NCBI RefSeq assembly: GCF_007830265.1
Contig: NZ_VLKE01000001.1
Location: 6,014,001 to 6,078,000, forward strand
DNA length: 64,000 nucleotides
Reading direction: 5' to 3'
Source: Micromonospora olivasterospora
GTDB lineage: Bacteria > Actinomycetota > Actinomycetes > Mycobacteriales > Micromonosporaceae
Both the position numbers and the translations under genes were made by a program. Of the stretch, positions 37,115 to 46,683 are shown piece after piece. The notes below the pieces were generated by a model. The model had not been told where the DNA came from. It was given only the letters and a program-made list of their open reading frames with translations, and made no database searches. The stretch's first letter is position 1. Each line of letters starts with the position of its first letter.

Positions 37115-38125
37115 GTGACCACCGGTTCACCGCCGACGATCTACCAGGTCGCCCAGGCGGTCGGCGTTTCCGCCTCTACCGTGAGTCGGGTGCTGGCCGG
37201 CGCGAACGGCATCGCGCCGGAGACCAAGGCGCGCGTCCTGGCGGCGGCGGACCAGCTGGGCTACCGGCGCAACAGCCTGGCCAGCGATCTTGCCCGCCGG
37301 GCGTCGAACACCGTCGCGGTACTGCTGCCGGACATCTCGAACCCGTTCTTCTCCAGTCTCGTCAAGGAGATCCAGATCCTGGCCGAGCGGTCGGGGTTGG
37401 CGGTCCTGCTGTGCAGCACCCGGGACGACGAGCGGATCGAGCAGCGGAACCTCGACGTACTGCTGTCCAAGAAGATCAAACACGTACTGGTGATGGGGCT
37501 GCGGGCCGATTCCGGGGAGGTCCAGGCGTACGAGGACGCCGGCCTGCGGTTCATCGCGCTCGACCGGGCGGTCCCGTCCACCCACGCGGTGCGGATCCAC
37601 TCGGACAACTTCGCCGGCGCGCGGGCGGTGACGGAGCATCTGATCGAGCTGGGGCACCGGCGGATCGCGCACCTGCGCGGTCCGGAGTTCTGCGACGTCG
37701 CGCTGGAGCGGTACGAGGGTTACCGGGCGGCGCTGAAGGCGCACAGGATCCGCTACGACCGGCGGCTGGTGGTCACCAGCACCTTCGACGAGGCGGGTGG
37801 CCGCGCGGCGCTGGACACGCTGGTCCGACGGGCGGCGCCCTTCACCGCGGTCTTCGCCTCGAACGACCTCATCGCGATCGGCGTGCACTGCGCGGCGCGC
37901 GACCACGGCCTGCGGATCCCGCGGGACTTCTCGCTGGCGGGCTTCGACGACGTGCCGGTGGCGTCGTACACCACTCCGGGGATCACGACGGTGCGACAGG
38001 ACGTGCGGGCGATCGCGGCAGCGGCGATGGACGCCGTGCGGTCGGGATCGCCGACCGATCCGCGGGAGGTGTGCATTCCGGTGGAACTGCGGATACGCGA
38101 CTCCACCGCCGCTCCGGCGACCTGA
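37115..38125 (+). CDS. LacI-family transcriptional regulator
   Basis: A 336-residue repressor: DNA-binding domain TIYQVAQAVGVSASTVSRVL with hinge helix NSLASDLARRAS, and a periplasmic-binding-like effector domain (VAVLLPDISNPFFSSLVKEI; GFDDVPVASYTTPGITTVRQ). GTG at 37115 with AGGAGGA 4 nt upstream. It heads an operon for a sugar importer, a lyase, a nucleoside hydrolase and a kinase, so the effector is likely a nucleoside, ribose-like sugar or product. Confidence 0.92.
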   Translation: MTTGSPPTIYQVAQAVGVSASTVSRVLAGANGIAPETKARVLAAADQLGYRRNSLASDLARRASNTVAVLLPDISNPFFSSLVKEIQILAERSGLAVLLCSTRDDERIEQRNLDVLLSKKIKHVLVMGLRADSGEVQAYEDAGLRFIALDRAVPSTHAVRIHSDNFAGARAVTEHLIELGHRRIAHLRGPEFCDVALERYEGYRAALKAHRIRYDRRLVVTSTFDEAGGRAALDTLVRRAAPFTAVFASNDLIAIGVHCAARDHGLRIPRDFSLAGFDDVPVASYTTPGITTVRQDVRAIAAAAMDAVRSGSPTDPREVCIPVELRIRDSTAAPAT

Positions 38126-38172
38126 CGGTCAACAAACAGCTGAATTCAGGAAATAGGGAGTTGGATACTGCC

Positions 38173-39474
38173 ATGAATTGGCGTGCCGGAAAAAAGATCA
38201 TATTTTCGGTCCCGTTGCTGGCCGTGCTGGCCACGACGGCGTGCCTCGGTCCCGTCTCCGGCGGCGACAGCGGGAGCGGGGGTGACGTCACCCTCCAGTT
38301 CGTCGGCGGCCAGCCCGACGGCTACTACGACAAGGCGATCGCGGCGTTCGAGCAGGCGAACCCGGGCATCAAGGTGAAGTACGTGTCCAACCCGGCGAGC
38401 CAGCTCTCCCAGGTGCTGCAGGCCCGCCTCGGCGGCAAGGACAGCTCGATCGACGCGTTCACCGCGGACGAGCCGAAGATCCCCTCGATGGTCGACCGGG
38501 GCTTCCTGCTGCCGCTCGACGATCTGAAGGACGAGGCCGACAAGCAGGCCAGCCCCGAGGCGGTCCAGGCGACCACCTTCGACAGCAAGCTGTACGCCCT
38601 GCCGCTGTGGACGTCCACGATGCTGCTGTACTACAACAAGGACCTGCTGAAGAAGGCCGGCATCGCCGACCCGGCGATGGCCACGGACAAGCGCCTCAAC
38701 TGGGAACAGCTCACCGCCGACGCCAAGAAGGCCCAGGCCGCCGGCGCCCAGTACGGTTTCGCCTTCGAACAGCCCGGCCGCTACTACCAGCTGGAGCCGC
38801 TGATCGTCTCGGCCGGCGGCGGCACCGGGCTGTCCGGTGACAAGAACCTCACCCCGGCGATCCAGGACCAGGGCTGGAAGAAGGCGCTGACCTTCTACCA
38901 GGGGCTGTTCAGCCAGGGCATCACCCCGAAGGGCATCCAGTACACCCAGCTGCCCGCGCTCTTCGCCAACGGCAAGATCGCGTACTTCCTGGCGAACACC
39001 CCGTCCGTCGCGACCTTCAAGAAGAACGCCGACCTGAAGTTCGGCGTCGCGCCGTCGCCGACCTTCGCGGGCGGCAAGCCGGCGACCCCGACCGACTCGT
39101 GGGCCCTCGCCGTCAGCCCGTACTCGAAGCACCAGGCCGAAGCCAAGAAGTTCATCTCGTTCCTGACCCTGAACGACGAGGGCGCCGTGCTCTCCGGTCA
39201 GGACATCGCCCGGATCCCGGCCAACAACCACGCGTACGCCGCCTGGGCCAAGCTCATCGACAGCGCCGGGCCCGAACTGGCCGGCACCTCGCAGCTGATC
39301 GCCGACGAGCTGTCGCAGACCGCGGTGAAGCGCCCCTCCAGCGTCGGATACACCGATTTCGAGGCCGTGGTGAACAAGATGATCGACAACATCGGCAACG
39401 GTGCGAACGTCGACAGCGCACTCGCCGACGGTCAGGCGCAGCTGGTCAACACTCTGGGACGGTTCGGGAAATGA
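38173..39474 (+). CDS. Sugar ABC transporter solute-binding lipoprotein
   Basis: A 433-residue family-1 binding protein with basic N-terminus MNWRAGKKIIF and lipobox TTAC (Cys 24). The mature chain opens VTLQFVGGQPDGYYDKAIAA and FEQANPGIKVKYVSNPAS. The ATG at 38173 follows AGGAAATAGGGAG within a 47-bp gap after lacI; that gap is more AT-rich than the surroundings. Its stop overlaps an ATG (39471) of the probable permease start. Ligand unknown; downstream enzymes suggest a nucleoside or glycoside. Confidence 0.9.
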   Translation: MNWRAGKKIIFSVPLLAVLATTACLGPVSGGDSGSGGDVTLQFVGGQPDGYYDKAIAAFEQANPGIKVKYVSNPASQLSQVLQARLGGKDSSIDAFTADEPKIPSMVDRGFLLPLDDLKDEADKQASPEAVQATTFDSKLYALPLWTSTMLLYYNKDLLKKAGIADPAMATDKRLNWEQLTADAKKAQAAGAQYGFAFEQPGRYYQLEPLIVSAGGGTGLSGDKNLTPAIQDQGWKKALTFYQGLFSQGITPKGIQYTQLPALFANGKIAYFLANTPSVATFKKNADLKFGVAPSPTFAGGKPATPTDSWALAVSPYSKHQAEAKKFISFLTLNDEGAVLSGQDIARIPANNHAYAAWAKLIDSAGPELAGTSQLIADELSQTAVKRPSSVGYTDFEAVVNKMIDNIGNGANVDSALADGQAQLVNTLGRFGK

Positions 39475-39541
39475 CGACGTCCGTCACGCCCGCCGGCGCG
39501 CCCCCCAGGCGCGCCGGCGGGCCGGCCGCCGCAGGCGTCCC

Positions 39542-40384
39542 GTGCGGAAGATCGGCGGTACGGGCCTCGCCGCGTTCCTGATGCTCGGGCCGGCGCTGGT
39601 CGCGATCCTGTTCTTCCGGCTCGTACCGGCGGTCGAGGCCATCCGGACCAGCCTGTCCGACCCGCAGGGGGCGTTCGCCAGCTACGCCCGGGTCTTCGCC
39701 GACCCGGCGTTCCTCGCCTCGGTACGACAGACCCTGCTGTTCACGGTCCTGGTGAACCCGTTCCAGATCCTGCTGGCCCTCGGCCTGGCCGTGCTGCTCA
39801 CCCAACGGCTGCCCCTGGTCGGGCTCTGGCGGACGCTGATCTTCCTGCCCGCGGCGCTCCCGCAGGTGGTCAGCGCGATCATCTGGGGCGTGATGTTCCG
39901 CCCGGACGGGCCGCTCAACGCGGTGCTGAGCGCGCTGGGCCTGCCGCACCAACCGTTCCTCACCTCGAAGTTCCAGGCCCTGCCCGGGATCATCATCCTG
40001 GTCTCGTGGGTGGGCGTGGGGTACTGGATGATGTTCCTCGTCGCCGGCCTGAAGGACATCCCCGGCGACACGCTGGAGGCGGCGAAGATCGACGGGGCCG
40101 GGCCGCTCCGCACGTTCTTCCGGGTGACCCTGCCTCAGCTGAAGCGGCCGCTGCTGTTCGTGCTGGTCGCCGACACGATCGCCAACTTCCTGGTGTTCGC
40201 GCCGGTCGAGACCCTGACCGCCGGCGGCCCGGACCACTCCACGAACCTGATCATGTTCGACATCTACGAACGGGCCTACGTCACCGGTGACCTGCCGGCG
40301 GCGTCGGCGGAGACCTTCATCCTGCTGTGCATCATCCTCGCGGTGGTCTCGATCCAGTTCAAACTGCTTCCCTCGGAGGACTGA
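39542..40384 (+). CDS. Sugar ABC transporter permease (UgpA type), N-terminus uncertain
   Basis: The intact frame from GTG 39542 gives 280 residues with six helices (GTGLAAFLMLGPALVAILFF onward) and EAA loop LEAAKIDGAGPLRTFFRVTL. The natural start is more likely ATG 39471, overlapping the binding-protein stop, with peptide MTTSVTPAGAPPR. That frame joins the permease only if one base is missing, the obvious place being the C6 run at 39501-39506. Downstream of it the permease frame reads a plausible basic cytoplasmic tail (ARRRAGRRRRPVRK). Confidence 0.85.
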   Translation: MRKIGGTGLAAFLMLGPALVAILFFRLVPAVEAIRTSLSDPQGAFASYARVFADPAFLASVRQTLLFTVLVNPFQILLALGLAVLLTQRLPLVGLWRTLIFLPAALPQVVSAIIWGVMFRPDGPLNAVLSALGLPHQPFLTSKFQALPGIIILVSWVGVGYWMMFLVAGLKDIPGDTLEAAKIDGAGPLRTFFRVTLPQLKRPLLFVLVADTIANFLVFAPVETLTAGGPDHSTNLIMFDIYERAYVTGDLPAASAETFILLCIILAVVSIQFKLLPSED

Positions 40385-40385
40385 C

Positions 40386-41246
40386 ATGTCGACCGGAGAC
40401 CAACGTCAGGCGAGGTCGGGGAGCCGGCTGAAGCGTGGCGTCCTGCTGGCCCTGGCGATCGGCGCGACGCTCTACTCCGTGATTCCGCTGTGGTTCGCGC
40501 TGGTCAGCTCGGTGCGCCCGGAAGGGGACATCTTCCGTTACCTCTCCCCCCTGTCGATCAAGTCGATCTGGCCGACCACGTTGACCGGGTCCAGCTTCCG
40601 GACCCTGATGGACACCGGATTCGCCTCGCCGGTGGTGAACTCCGTCATCGTCGCGCTGTTCACCATCGTCATCGGGCTGATCCTCTGCTCCGCGGCGGCC
40701 TTCGCGCTCGGCGTACTGCAGTTCCGGGGGCAGAAGTTCCTGTTCGGGCTCACCCTCGTGGGCTTCCTCATGCCCTTCGACGCGCTGGCGATCCCGCTCA
40801 GCCAGGTCCTCTCCGGTGCCGGGTTCCAGAACACCTACGACGGGTTGATCCTGCCGGCGGTCGGCAACGGGCTGGCGATCTTCGCGCTGCGGCAGTTCTT
40901 CCGGAACATCCCGCGCGAGCTGCTGGAGGCCGCACAGATGGACGGGTACGGCTGGTGGCGGATCCTGTTCCGGATCTACCTGCCACTGTCCAAGCCCGCG
41001 CTGATCAGTGCCGCGCTCATCCTGTTCGTCTTCCAGTGGCACGCGTTCCTGTGGCCGCTGCTGATCGCGCCGGACCCGGCGATCCAGGTCGCCCCGGTGG
41101 CCATCGCGCAGTTCTCCCAGGAGACGTTCGTGGACTTCGGCGCGATCTTCGCGGGCACGGTCATCACCGCGGCGATCCCGCTCTGCCTGCTGCTCTACGC
41201 GCAGAAGTACTTCGTGGCGTCGATCGCCGGAACCGGAGTGAAGTAA
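40386..41246 (+). CDS. Sugar ABC transporter permease (UgpE type)
   Basis: A 286-residue membrane protein with six helices beginning GVLLALAIGATLYSVIPLWF and EAA loop LLEAAQMDGYGWWRILFRIY. It starts 1 base after the previous stop and its TAA overlaps the ATG of the lyase gene (TAATG), so it is coupled both ways. As in the other sugar importers here, no ATPase gene accompanies it. Confidence 0.92.
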   Translation: MSTGDQRQARSGSRLKRGVLLALAIGATLYSVIPLWFALVSSVRPEGDIFRYLSPLSIKSIWPTTLTGSSFRTLMDTGFASPVVNSVIVALFTIVIGLILCSAAAFALGVLQFRGQKFLFGLTLVGFLMPFDALAIPLSQVLSGAGFQNTYDGLILPAVGNGLAIFALRQFFRNIPRELLEAAQMDGYGWWRILFRIYLPLSKPALISAALILFVFQWHAFLWPLLIAPDPAIQVAPVAIAQFSQETFVDFGAIFAGTVITAAIPLCLLLYAQKYFVASIAGTGVK

Positions 41247-42142
41247 TGACACAGCAACCGTGGTCCGGGGTCTTCCCGTACCTGCCCACACCGCTGGACG
41301 CCGACGGCACGGTACGCCGGGCGGCGCTGGCCGACGTCGTCGAGCGTTGCCTCGCCGCCGGCGTACACGGGCTGACCCCGTTGGGCAGCAGCGGCGAACT
41401 GCCCTACCTGACCGGCGACCAGCGGCTGGCGGTGATCGAGGGCACCGTCGCCGCCGCCGGGGGCCGGGTCCCGGTCGTACCCGGGGTCGGGGGTTTCGAC
41501 ACCGCGTCCGTGGTGCGGGGCGCACGCGAGGCGGTGGCCGCCGGCAGCGACGGCATCCTGCTGGTGATCCTCGCCTACTTCCCGCTGCGGCCGGCGGAGA
41601 TCCTCGGCATGATCGGCGCGGTCGCCGCCGCCGTGGACGTGCCGGTGGTGCTCTACCACCATCCGCATCTCACCCACGTCGAGTTCTCCGCGGACGTCAT
41701 CGCGGCGGCACACCGCGACCACGGCGTGCACCACGTCAAGGACGCCTCCGGGCGGATCACCAACGTGGCCCGGTGGCTGGATGCCACCTCGGGCGGGATC
41801 CGGTACTTCTCCGCGACGGCCGTACCCCCCACCGCCGCGATGCTGTCCGGAGCGTGCGGCTGGATGTCCGGTCCGGCGGCCGCCTTCCCCGCCGAGTCGG
41901 TGGAGATCTACGACCTCGCCGTCCGGGGTGAGTGGACGGCGGCGCAGGCGAGGGAACACCGGCTCGACTCCGCGCTGAACGTGTTCCGCACTCTCGGACC
42001 CGGCCGCGGCGTCAAGGGACTCTTCGCCGCGCTGGGGATCGACGTGGGTCAGCCCGTACCGCCGCTCGCGCCGCTCGGCCCGGCCGAGGTGGCCCTGATC
42101 CGCGACGACCTGGCCCGGCTGACGGAACAGGGGACGGCGTGA
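41246..42142 (+). CDS. DHDPS/N-acetylneuraminate lyase family protein
   Basis: A 298-residue class I aldolase-fold enzyme: VFPYLPTPLDADGTVRRAAL, LTPLGSSGELPYLTGDQRLA, VPVVPGVGGFDTASVV, the tyrosine-site region VVLYHHPHL and the Schiff-base lysine in VHHVKDASG. The family cleaves or condenses pyruvate-linked substrates, or dehydrates keto-deoxy acids. It is unrelated in detail to the frameshifted homologue at 3.2-4.1 kb and lacks that gene's dehydratase partner. In an operon with a nucleoside hydrolase and a sugar kinase its substrate is not obvious. Confidence 0.85.
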   Translation: MTQQPWSGVFPYLPTPLDADGTVRRAALADVVERCLAAGVHGLTPLGSSGELPYLTGDQRLAVIEGTVAAAGGRVPVVPGVGGFDTASVVRGAREAVAAGSDGILLVILAYFPLRPAEILGMIGAVAAAVDVPVVLYHHPHLTHVEFSADVIAAAHRDHGVHHVKDASGRITNVARWLDATSGGIRYFSATAVPPTAAMLSGACGWMSGPAAAFPAESVEIYDLAVRGEWTAAQAREHRLDSALNVFRTLGPGRGVKGLFAALGIDVGQPVPPLAPLGPAEVALIRDDLARLTEQGTA

Positions 42143-43155
42143 TGGCGGAGACCGTGACCGCTCGGCGCCGGATCGTGCTGGACTGCGACACGGGCCTCGA
42201 CGACACCCTGACACTGATCTTCCTGTCCGGACGGCCCGACGTGGAACTGGTGGCGGTGGGCTCGGTGCACGGCAACGTCTCGGCCGTGCAGGGGGCGCAC
42301 AACTCCGCCGCCGTGCTGAAGGCCCTCGGCCGTCCGGACGTGCCGGTGACCGTCGGGGCCCGGCGCCCGCTGGCCCAGCCGGTGCAGTACAGCGCCCGGG
42401 TGCACGGCTCCGACGGCCTGGGCGAAATCCCCATCGACCGGGAGGTGCGGGTACGCTCCGACAGCTCCGCCGCCGAGCAGCTCGTCCAGCTCGCCCGGCG
42501 GTACCCGGGCGAGCTGGAGATCGTCGCCGTCGGGCCGCTCACCAACATCGCGCTGGCGCTCATGATCGAGCCGGACCTGCCGAGCCTGATCGCCGGAATC
42601 TCGGTGATGGGCGGCGCGGTGACCGTACCCGGGAACAACACCCCCTGGGCCGAGTCCAACATCGCGCACGACCCCGAGGCCGCGAGCCTGGTCTTCTCGG
42701 CCGGCTGGCGGCGCTGCGTGCTGGCCGGGCTGGACGTCACCCTCACCACCTGGCTGCGGCCGGCGGAGCTGGCCGCGATCGACGGCCTGGCCACCCCCGG
42801 TGGCCGGCTCGCCCAGCAGATCATCAGGAGGTTCTCCGCGTACTTCTCGGTGGCCTACGGGCGGCAGAGCTGTCCCATCCACGACCCGACGGCCGCGATC
42901 CTGCTGCTGCACCCCGAGTACGGTCAGTACCAGCCGTGGAGCGTCCAGGTGGAGCTGGCGCGCGGCTTGACCCGGGGAGCGACGCTGGCCGATCGGCGAC
43001 CGTTCGTCGCCGGCAAGCCGGAGCCTCCGCACCCGCCGATCGAGGTCGCGACCGGGCTGAACGTCGACGCGCTGCTGGAGTGTTTCGTGGCGGGGATCCG
43101 GGCCGCCGGCACCGCGCCGGGGCAGCAGACGGAGAAGGAGGCGCGCGGTGAGTGA
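42142..43155 (+). CDS. Inosine-uridine preferring nucleoside hydrolase family
   Basis: A 337-residue enzyme with the calcium-site motif IVLDCDTGLDDTL (Asp 14, 16, 20, 21), LVAVGSVHGNVS, EIVAVGPLTNIALALM, ISVMGGAVTVPGN and the conserved late SCPIHDPTAA. It should cleave the N-glycosidic bond of nucleosides, releasing base and ribose. The ATG shares its A with the lyase stop. Directly followed by a ribokinase-family gene, which fits salvage of the released sugar. Confidence 0.9.
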   Translation: MAETVTARRRIVLDCDTGLDDTLTLIFLSGRPDVELVAVGSVHGNVSAVQGAHNSAAVLKALGRPDVPVTVGARRPLAQPVQYSARVHGSDGLGEIPIDREVRVRSDSSAAEQLVQLARRYPGELEIVAVGPLTNIALALMIEPDLPSLIAGISVMGGAVTVPGNNTPWAESNIAHDPEAASLVFSAGWRRCVLAGLDVTLTTWLRPAELAAIDGLATPGGRLAQQIIRRFSAYFSVAYGRQSCPIHDPTAAILLLHPEYGQYQPWSVQVELARGLTRGATLADRRPFVAGKPEPPHPPIEVATGLNVDALLECFVAGIRAAGTAPGQQTEKEARGE

Positions 43156-44077
43156 CCTCCTGGTCGTGGGCAGCGTCAACCTGGACGAGGTCTATCCGGT
43201 GCCGGAGTTGCCGATCCGGGGCGAGACGGTGCTGGCGGCGTCGTCGCGCTCGCGGCACTCCGGCGGCAAGGGGGGCAACCAGGCGGTCGCCGCGGCCACC
43301 CGGACCGGGGTGGCGTTCGTCGGAGCCGTCGGCGACGACGAGGTCGGCGAGTTCCTGCGGGCGGACCTGACCGCCGCCGGTGTCGACACCACCCACCTCG
43401 TGGTCAAGCCCGCGGCGTCGGGGACGGCGGTGGTGATCGTCGAGCAGGGCTCGGGCGACAACTCGATCGTTGTCGACCAGGGCGCGAACCTGCTGCTGGA
43501 CACCGCCGACGTCCCGCCCGGCCCGCTGGCGACGGCCCGGGTCGTCCTCCTGCAACTGGAGATCCCGCTGAAGACGGCCCGCGCGGTCGCCGAGCGGGCC
43601 GCCGGGCTCGTGGTGCTCAACCCCGCGCCGATGGTCGATGGGGTGGTCGAGCTGCTGGACCGGGTCGACGTGCTGGTGCCGAACGAGTTCGAGCTGCGCA
43701 GCCTGCTCGGCCGGGACGCGCTGATCGCTCCGGACGAGGCCGCCGCCGCGGTGCGGGAGGCCCCCGGGTACGGCGACGTGGTCGCGACCTTCGGCGGCGC
43801 TGGCGCCTACGTGTACGAGCGCACGCGCGACCTCGTCACGCACATCGCCCCGCCGGCGGTGCGGGTACTGGACACGACGGGTGCGGGCGACTGCCTGTGC
43901 GGGGTGCTGGCCGCCGAGCTCGCGGCCGGGGCGGAGCTCGTCGCGGCGGCGGAGACCGCGGTCTGCGTGGCCAGCCTGTCCACCACCCGGTCGGGGGCCC
44001 GGTGGACCCGGCCCGTCGACGACGCGGAGCTGGACACGCTCCGATCCACGGTGCGGCGGACCGTCATTGCGAGGTGA
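43148..44077 (+). CDS. Ribokinase/PfkB-family carbohydrate kinase
   Basis: A 309-residue kinase: LLVVGSVNLDEVYPVPELPI and GGKGGNQAVAAATRTGVAFV (sugar-binding GGKGxNQA motif of ribokinases), LVPNEFELRSLLG and the catalytic DTTGAGDCLCG with the anion-hole GAGD. GTG at 43148 overlaps the hydrolase end by 8 bases, preceded by AAGGAG. Probably phosphorylates ribose from the nucleoside hydrolase. It is the last gene of the operon; 103 bp separate it from the convergent helR, without a clear hairpin. Confidence 0.88.
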   Translation: MSDLLVVGSVNLDEVYPVPELPIRGETVLAASSRSRHSGGKGGNQAVAAATRTGVAFVGAVGDDEVGEFLRADLTAAGVDTTHLVVKPAASGTAVVIVEQGSGDNSIVVDQGANLLLDTADVPPGPLATARVVLLQLEIPLKTARAVAERAAGLVVLNPAPMVDGVVELLDRVDVLVPNEFELRSLLGRDALIAPDEAAAAVREAPGYGDVVATFGGAGAYVYERTRDLVTHIAPPAVRVLDTTGAGDCLCGVLAAELAAGAELVAAAETAVCVASLSTTRSGARWTRPVDDAELDTLRSTVRRTVIAR

Positions 44078-44180
44078 CCGGCCGGTCGCTGCCCTGGAAA
44101 CTCTCGTCGTTGCGATGCGCGACGCGGCGATGAAGTCGGCGGTTGGGGAGACCCCGTCTGGCATGTCGTCTCGGCCGGCC

Positions 44181-46334
44181 TCAGGGTGTCGTGAGGATGA
44201 CGAGTTGCTGGGTCGCTCGGGTCATCGCGACATAACGGTCGACCGCTCCCTCGATGCCCGTGCCGAACGCCTCGGGGTCGACGAGGACCACCAGGTCGAA
44301 CTCGAGTCCCTTAGCCAGCTCCGGGGTCAACGAGCGGACGCGGGACGTCGACTGGAACGTGGGGTCGCCGATGACGCAGGCGGCTCCCTCGGCGTGCGCG
44401 GCGAGCCAGCCGTCGAGGATCGAGCCCAGGTCCGACACGGATCCGTGTACGACGGGCACGTCGTTGCTGCGGATGGAGGTCGGCACGTTGGCGTCCGGCA
44501 GGACGGCCCGGATGACCGGCTCGGCCTCCGCCATGATCTCTCTCGGCGTGCGGTAGTTGATGGTCAGCGAGGCCAGGTTGATGCGGCCGAGCCCGATCCG
44601 CTCGAGCCGCTCCTGCCAGGACTCGGTGAACCCGTGTCTGGCCTGGGCGCGGTCCCCGACGATGGTGAAGCTCCGGGACGGGCAGCGGAGCAGCAGCATC
44701 TGCCACTCCGCGTCGGTCAGTTCCTGAGCCTCGTCCACGACGATGTGCGCGAACGGGCCGGCGAGCCGGTCCGGATCGACGCCGGGCAGCGCCGTCTCGT
44801 CGACCAGGGCGTCGTGGAAGTCCTCGCCACGAAGCATCGTCACGAGGCCCACACCGTATTCGTCGTCGACGGCCTCGATCAGGTCGTCCACGACCCTGGT
44901 CATGCGCGCGCGTTCGACGGCGACGGCGGCCTCGTGCCGGCGCTTACGCCCTGACGCCTCCGGGTCGCCGAGCCGCTGCCGCGCCGCGTCCAGGAGCGGC
45001 AGGTCGGACACCGTCCAGGCCTGGGCGTCGCCGCGCTGTAGCTTCCGGACCTCGTCGGCGCTGAGCCACGGGGCGCACTTTCGCAGGTAGGCGGGCACGG
45101 ACCACAGGTCTCCGACGAGGTCGGCCGCGTCGAGCAACGGCCAGGCGCGGTTGAAGGTCGCGCGCAGTTCCCGGTTTCGCAGCAGCGACCTGCGGACCAG
45201 GTCGTCCGGCTCGTCGCCGTCGTACCGGTCCAGCAGGATCGTGAGTAGTTCCGCCCAGATCTCGTCACGCGCCTCGTTGTGCGGGGTACCGGGCCCCGGC
45301 GCCTCGAACGCCTCGGCCCAGTCGTCGGCGCTCAGCCGAATGTCGGAGTCGTCGGTCGTGACGGTCATCCCCTTGGCCGGTGGCTCCTCGTAGAACCTGA
45401 CGGCCGCCTCGATCGCCCTGACCAGGTCCGCGGACGACTTCAGCAGGGCCACGTCCGGGTCGGTCTCGATCGCTGCCGTGGCGCCCTCGGGGACGAGGTC
45501 GCGCAGGGTGCAGATCTGCACGTCCTCCTCGCCGAGGCTGGGGAGGACGTCGGCGACGTAGGTCAGGTAGGGCTGGTGCGGGCCGACGAACAGCACGCCG
45601 CCCCGGCGGGGACCGAGACGGGGCTCGGAGTAGAGGAGGTACGCGGTGCGGTGCAGGGCGACGACGGTCTTCCCCGTACCCGGACCGCCGTCGACGACGA
45701 GAGCGCCACGGGATCCCGCGCGGATGATCGCGTCCTGGTCGGCCTGGATGGTGCCGAGCACATCCCGCATCCGGTGCGACCGGGTGCCGCCCAGGCTGGC
45801 GATGAAGGCGGACTGGTCGTCCAGCGCGGCGTGCCCTTCGAACCCGTCCTCGGTGAACACCTCGTCCCAGTAGTCGCTGATCCGGCCGCGGGTCCAGCGG
45901 TACCTGCGGCGGCTCGCCAGGCCCATCGGGTTGGCGTGGGTCGCTCCGAAGAACGGCTCGGCCGCGGGGGAACGCCAGTCGAGCAGCAGCCGACGACCCG
46001 CGCCGTCCGTCAGGCCGAATCGTCCGACGTACACGGGCTCGGGATCGTCCGCGTTGACCATGCGCCCGAGGCACAGATCCAGACCGAAGCGGCGCAGGGC
46101 GCGCAGGCGAACGGTCAACCGGTGGATCTCCATGTCCCGGTCCAGCGCCTGCTGGCCCGTGCCGCCAGGCGCCTTGCGCTCGGTGTCGAGCCGGTCGGAC
46201 AGGTCGGCGATCGACTGCTCGAGGCTCTCCGCGATGGCTGCGAAATGCCGCTCGTCGCCGGCGATCAGCCTCGGGTCGGCCTTGGGAGAGAGGTGGTCGG
46301 GAAGGTCGAACGCGCTGCTGGTCAGCGGGTTCAC
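44181..46334 (-). CDS. helR: HelR-type RNA polymerase recycling ATPase (rifamycin resistance)
   Basis: A 717-residue UvrD/Rep-like superfamily 1 ATPase of the HelD/HelR class. N-terminal coiled arm (ERHFAAIAESLEQSIADLSD), then VYVGRFGLTD and LLLDWRSPAAEPFFGATH, Walker A VVDGGPGTGKTVVALH (216-223), Walker B IVVDEAQELTDAEWQMLLLR, motif IV INYRTPREIMAE and VAMTRATQQLVIL near the end. HelR proteins bind RNA polymerase and displace rifamycins. The RFG.TD and WRSPAAEPFFGATHANP signatures fit HelR better than generic UvrD. GTG at 46334 has GGAG 8 nt upstream. A rifamycin-associated element lies 116 bp upstream. Confidence 0.87.
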   Translation of the reverse strand: MNPLTSSAFDLPDHLSPKADPRLIAGDERHFAAIAESLEQSIADLSDRLDTERKAPGGTGQQALDRDMEIHRLTVRLRALRRFGLDLCLGRMVNADDPEPVYVGRFGLTDGAGRRLLLDWRSPAAEPFFGATHANPMGLASRRRYRWTRGRISDYWDEVFTEDGFEGHAALDDQSAFIASLGGTRSHRMRDVLGTIQADQDAIIRAGSRGALVVDGGPGTGKTVVALHRTAYLLYSEPRLGPRRGGVLFVGPHQPYLTYVADVLPSLGEEDVQICTLRDLVPEGATAAIETDPDVALLKSSADLVRAIEAAVRFYEEPPAKGMTVTTDDSDIRLSADDWAEAFEAPGPGTPHNEARDEIWAELLTILLDRYDGDEPDDLVRRSLLRNRELRATFNRAWPLLDAADLVGDLWSVPAYLRKCAPWLSADEVRKLQRGDAQAWTVSDLPLLDAARQRLGDPEASGRKRRHEAAVAVERARMTRVVDDLIEAVDDEYGVGLVTMLRGEDFHDALVDETALPGVDPDRLAGPFAHIVVDEAQELTDAEWQMLLLRCPSRSFTIVGDRAQARHGFTESWQERLERIGLGRINLASLTINYRTPREIMAEAEPVIRAVLPDANVPTSIRSNDVPVVHGSVSDLGSILDGWLAAHAEGAACVIGDPTFQSTSRVRSLTPELAKGLEFDLVVLVDPEAFGTGIEGAVDRYVAMTRATQQLVILTTP

Positions 46335-46449
46335 GGCATCAGCTCCGATCTGGGGCCGCTCGCAACCGGTGCGCGCGGCGAGGCGTTCTCGGTCCTGGCT
46401 CCACGCTCCCCAGGTCCCGGCCTCGGCCAGCGATTCTGCGGCACGACCC

Positions 46450-46468
46450 GGGTCTTGCCGCAAGCCCC
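46450..46468 (-). promoter_or_regulatory. Rifamycin-associated element (RAE) upstream of helR
   Basis: On the minus strand the sequence is GGGGCTTGCGGCAAGACCC, a 19-bp imperfect inverted repeat (CTTGC/GCAAG arms). As I recall it, the RAE described upstream of actinomycete rifamycin-inactivation genes is GGGGCTTGCGGCAAGGCCC, which differs at one position. AT-rich sequence (AACATATAG, minus strand) follows on its distal side. Confidence 0.85.
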
Positions 46469-46683
46469 CAGGTGCGCTATATGTTGAGAGTGGCAGGGAG
46501 TAGGTGGTTCCCCTCCCTTCGTCGGCCACGGCGAAAGACAATCCCCTCGGCGGCAGGCGCCGACTCGAACGTGACCCACTCCCCCGTGTTCTCGCGAGTG
46601 CGACGTCGTGCCGGAACGCGTGCTTTCAGAAGCCTCGACAGACGCCGGCGGCAGACGACTTCGACGTCGATGCCGGGGGTGAC

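Noticed and set aside
46477..46541. Longer helR start at 46541
   Set aside because: The extension crosses the RAE and has no homology; GTG 46334 begins the conserved NPLTSSAFDLPD start.
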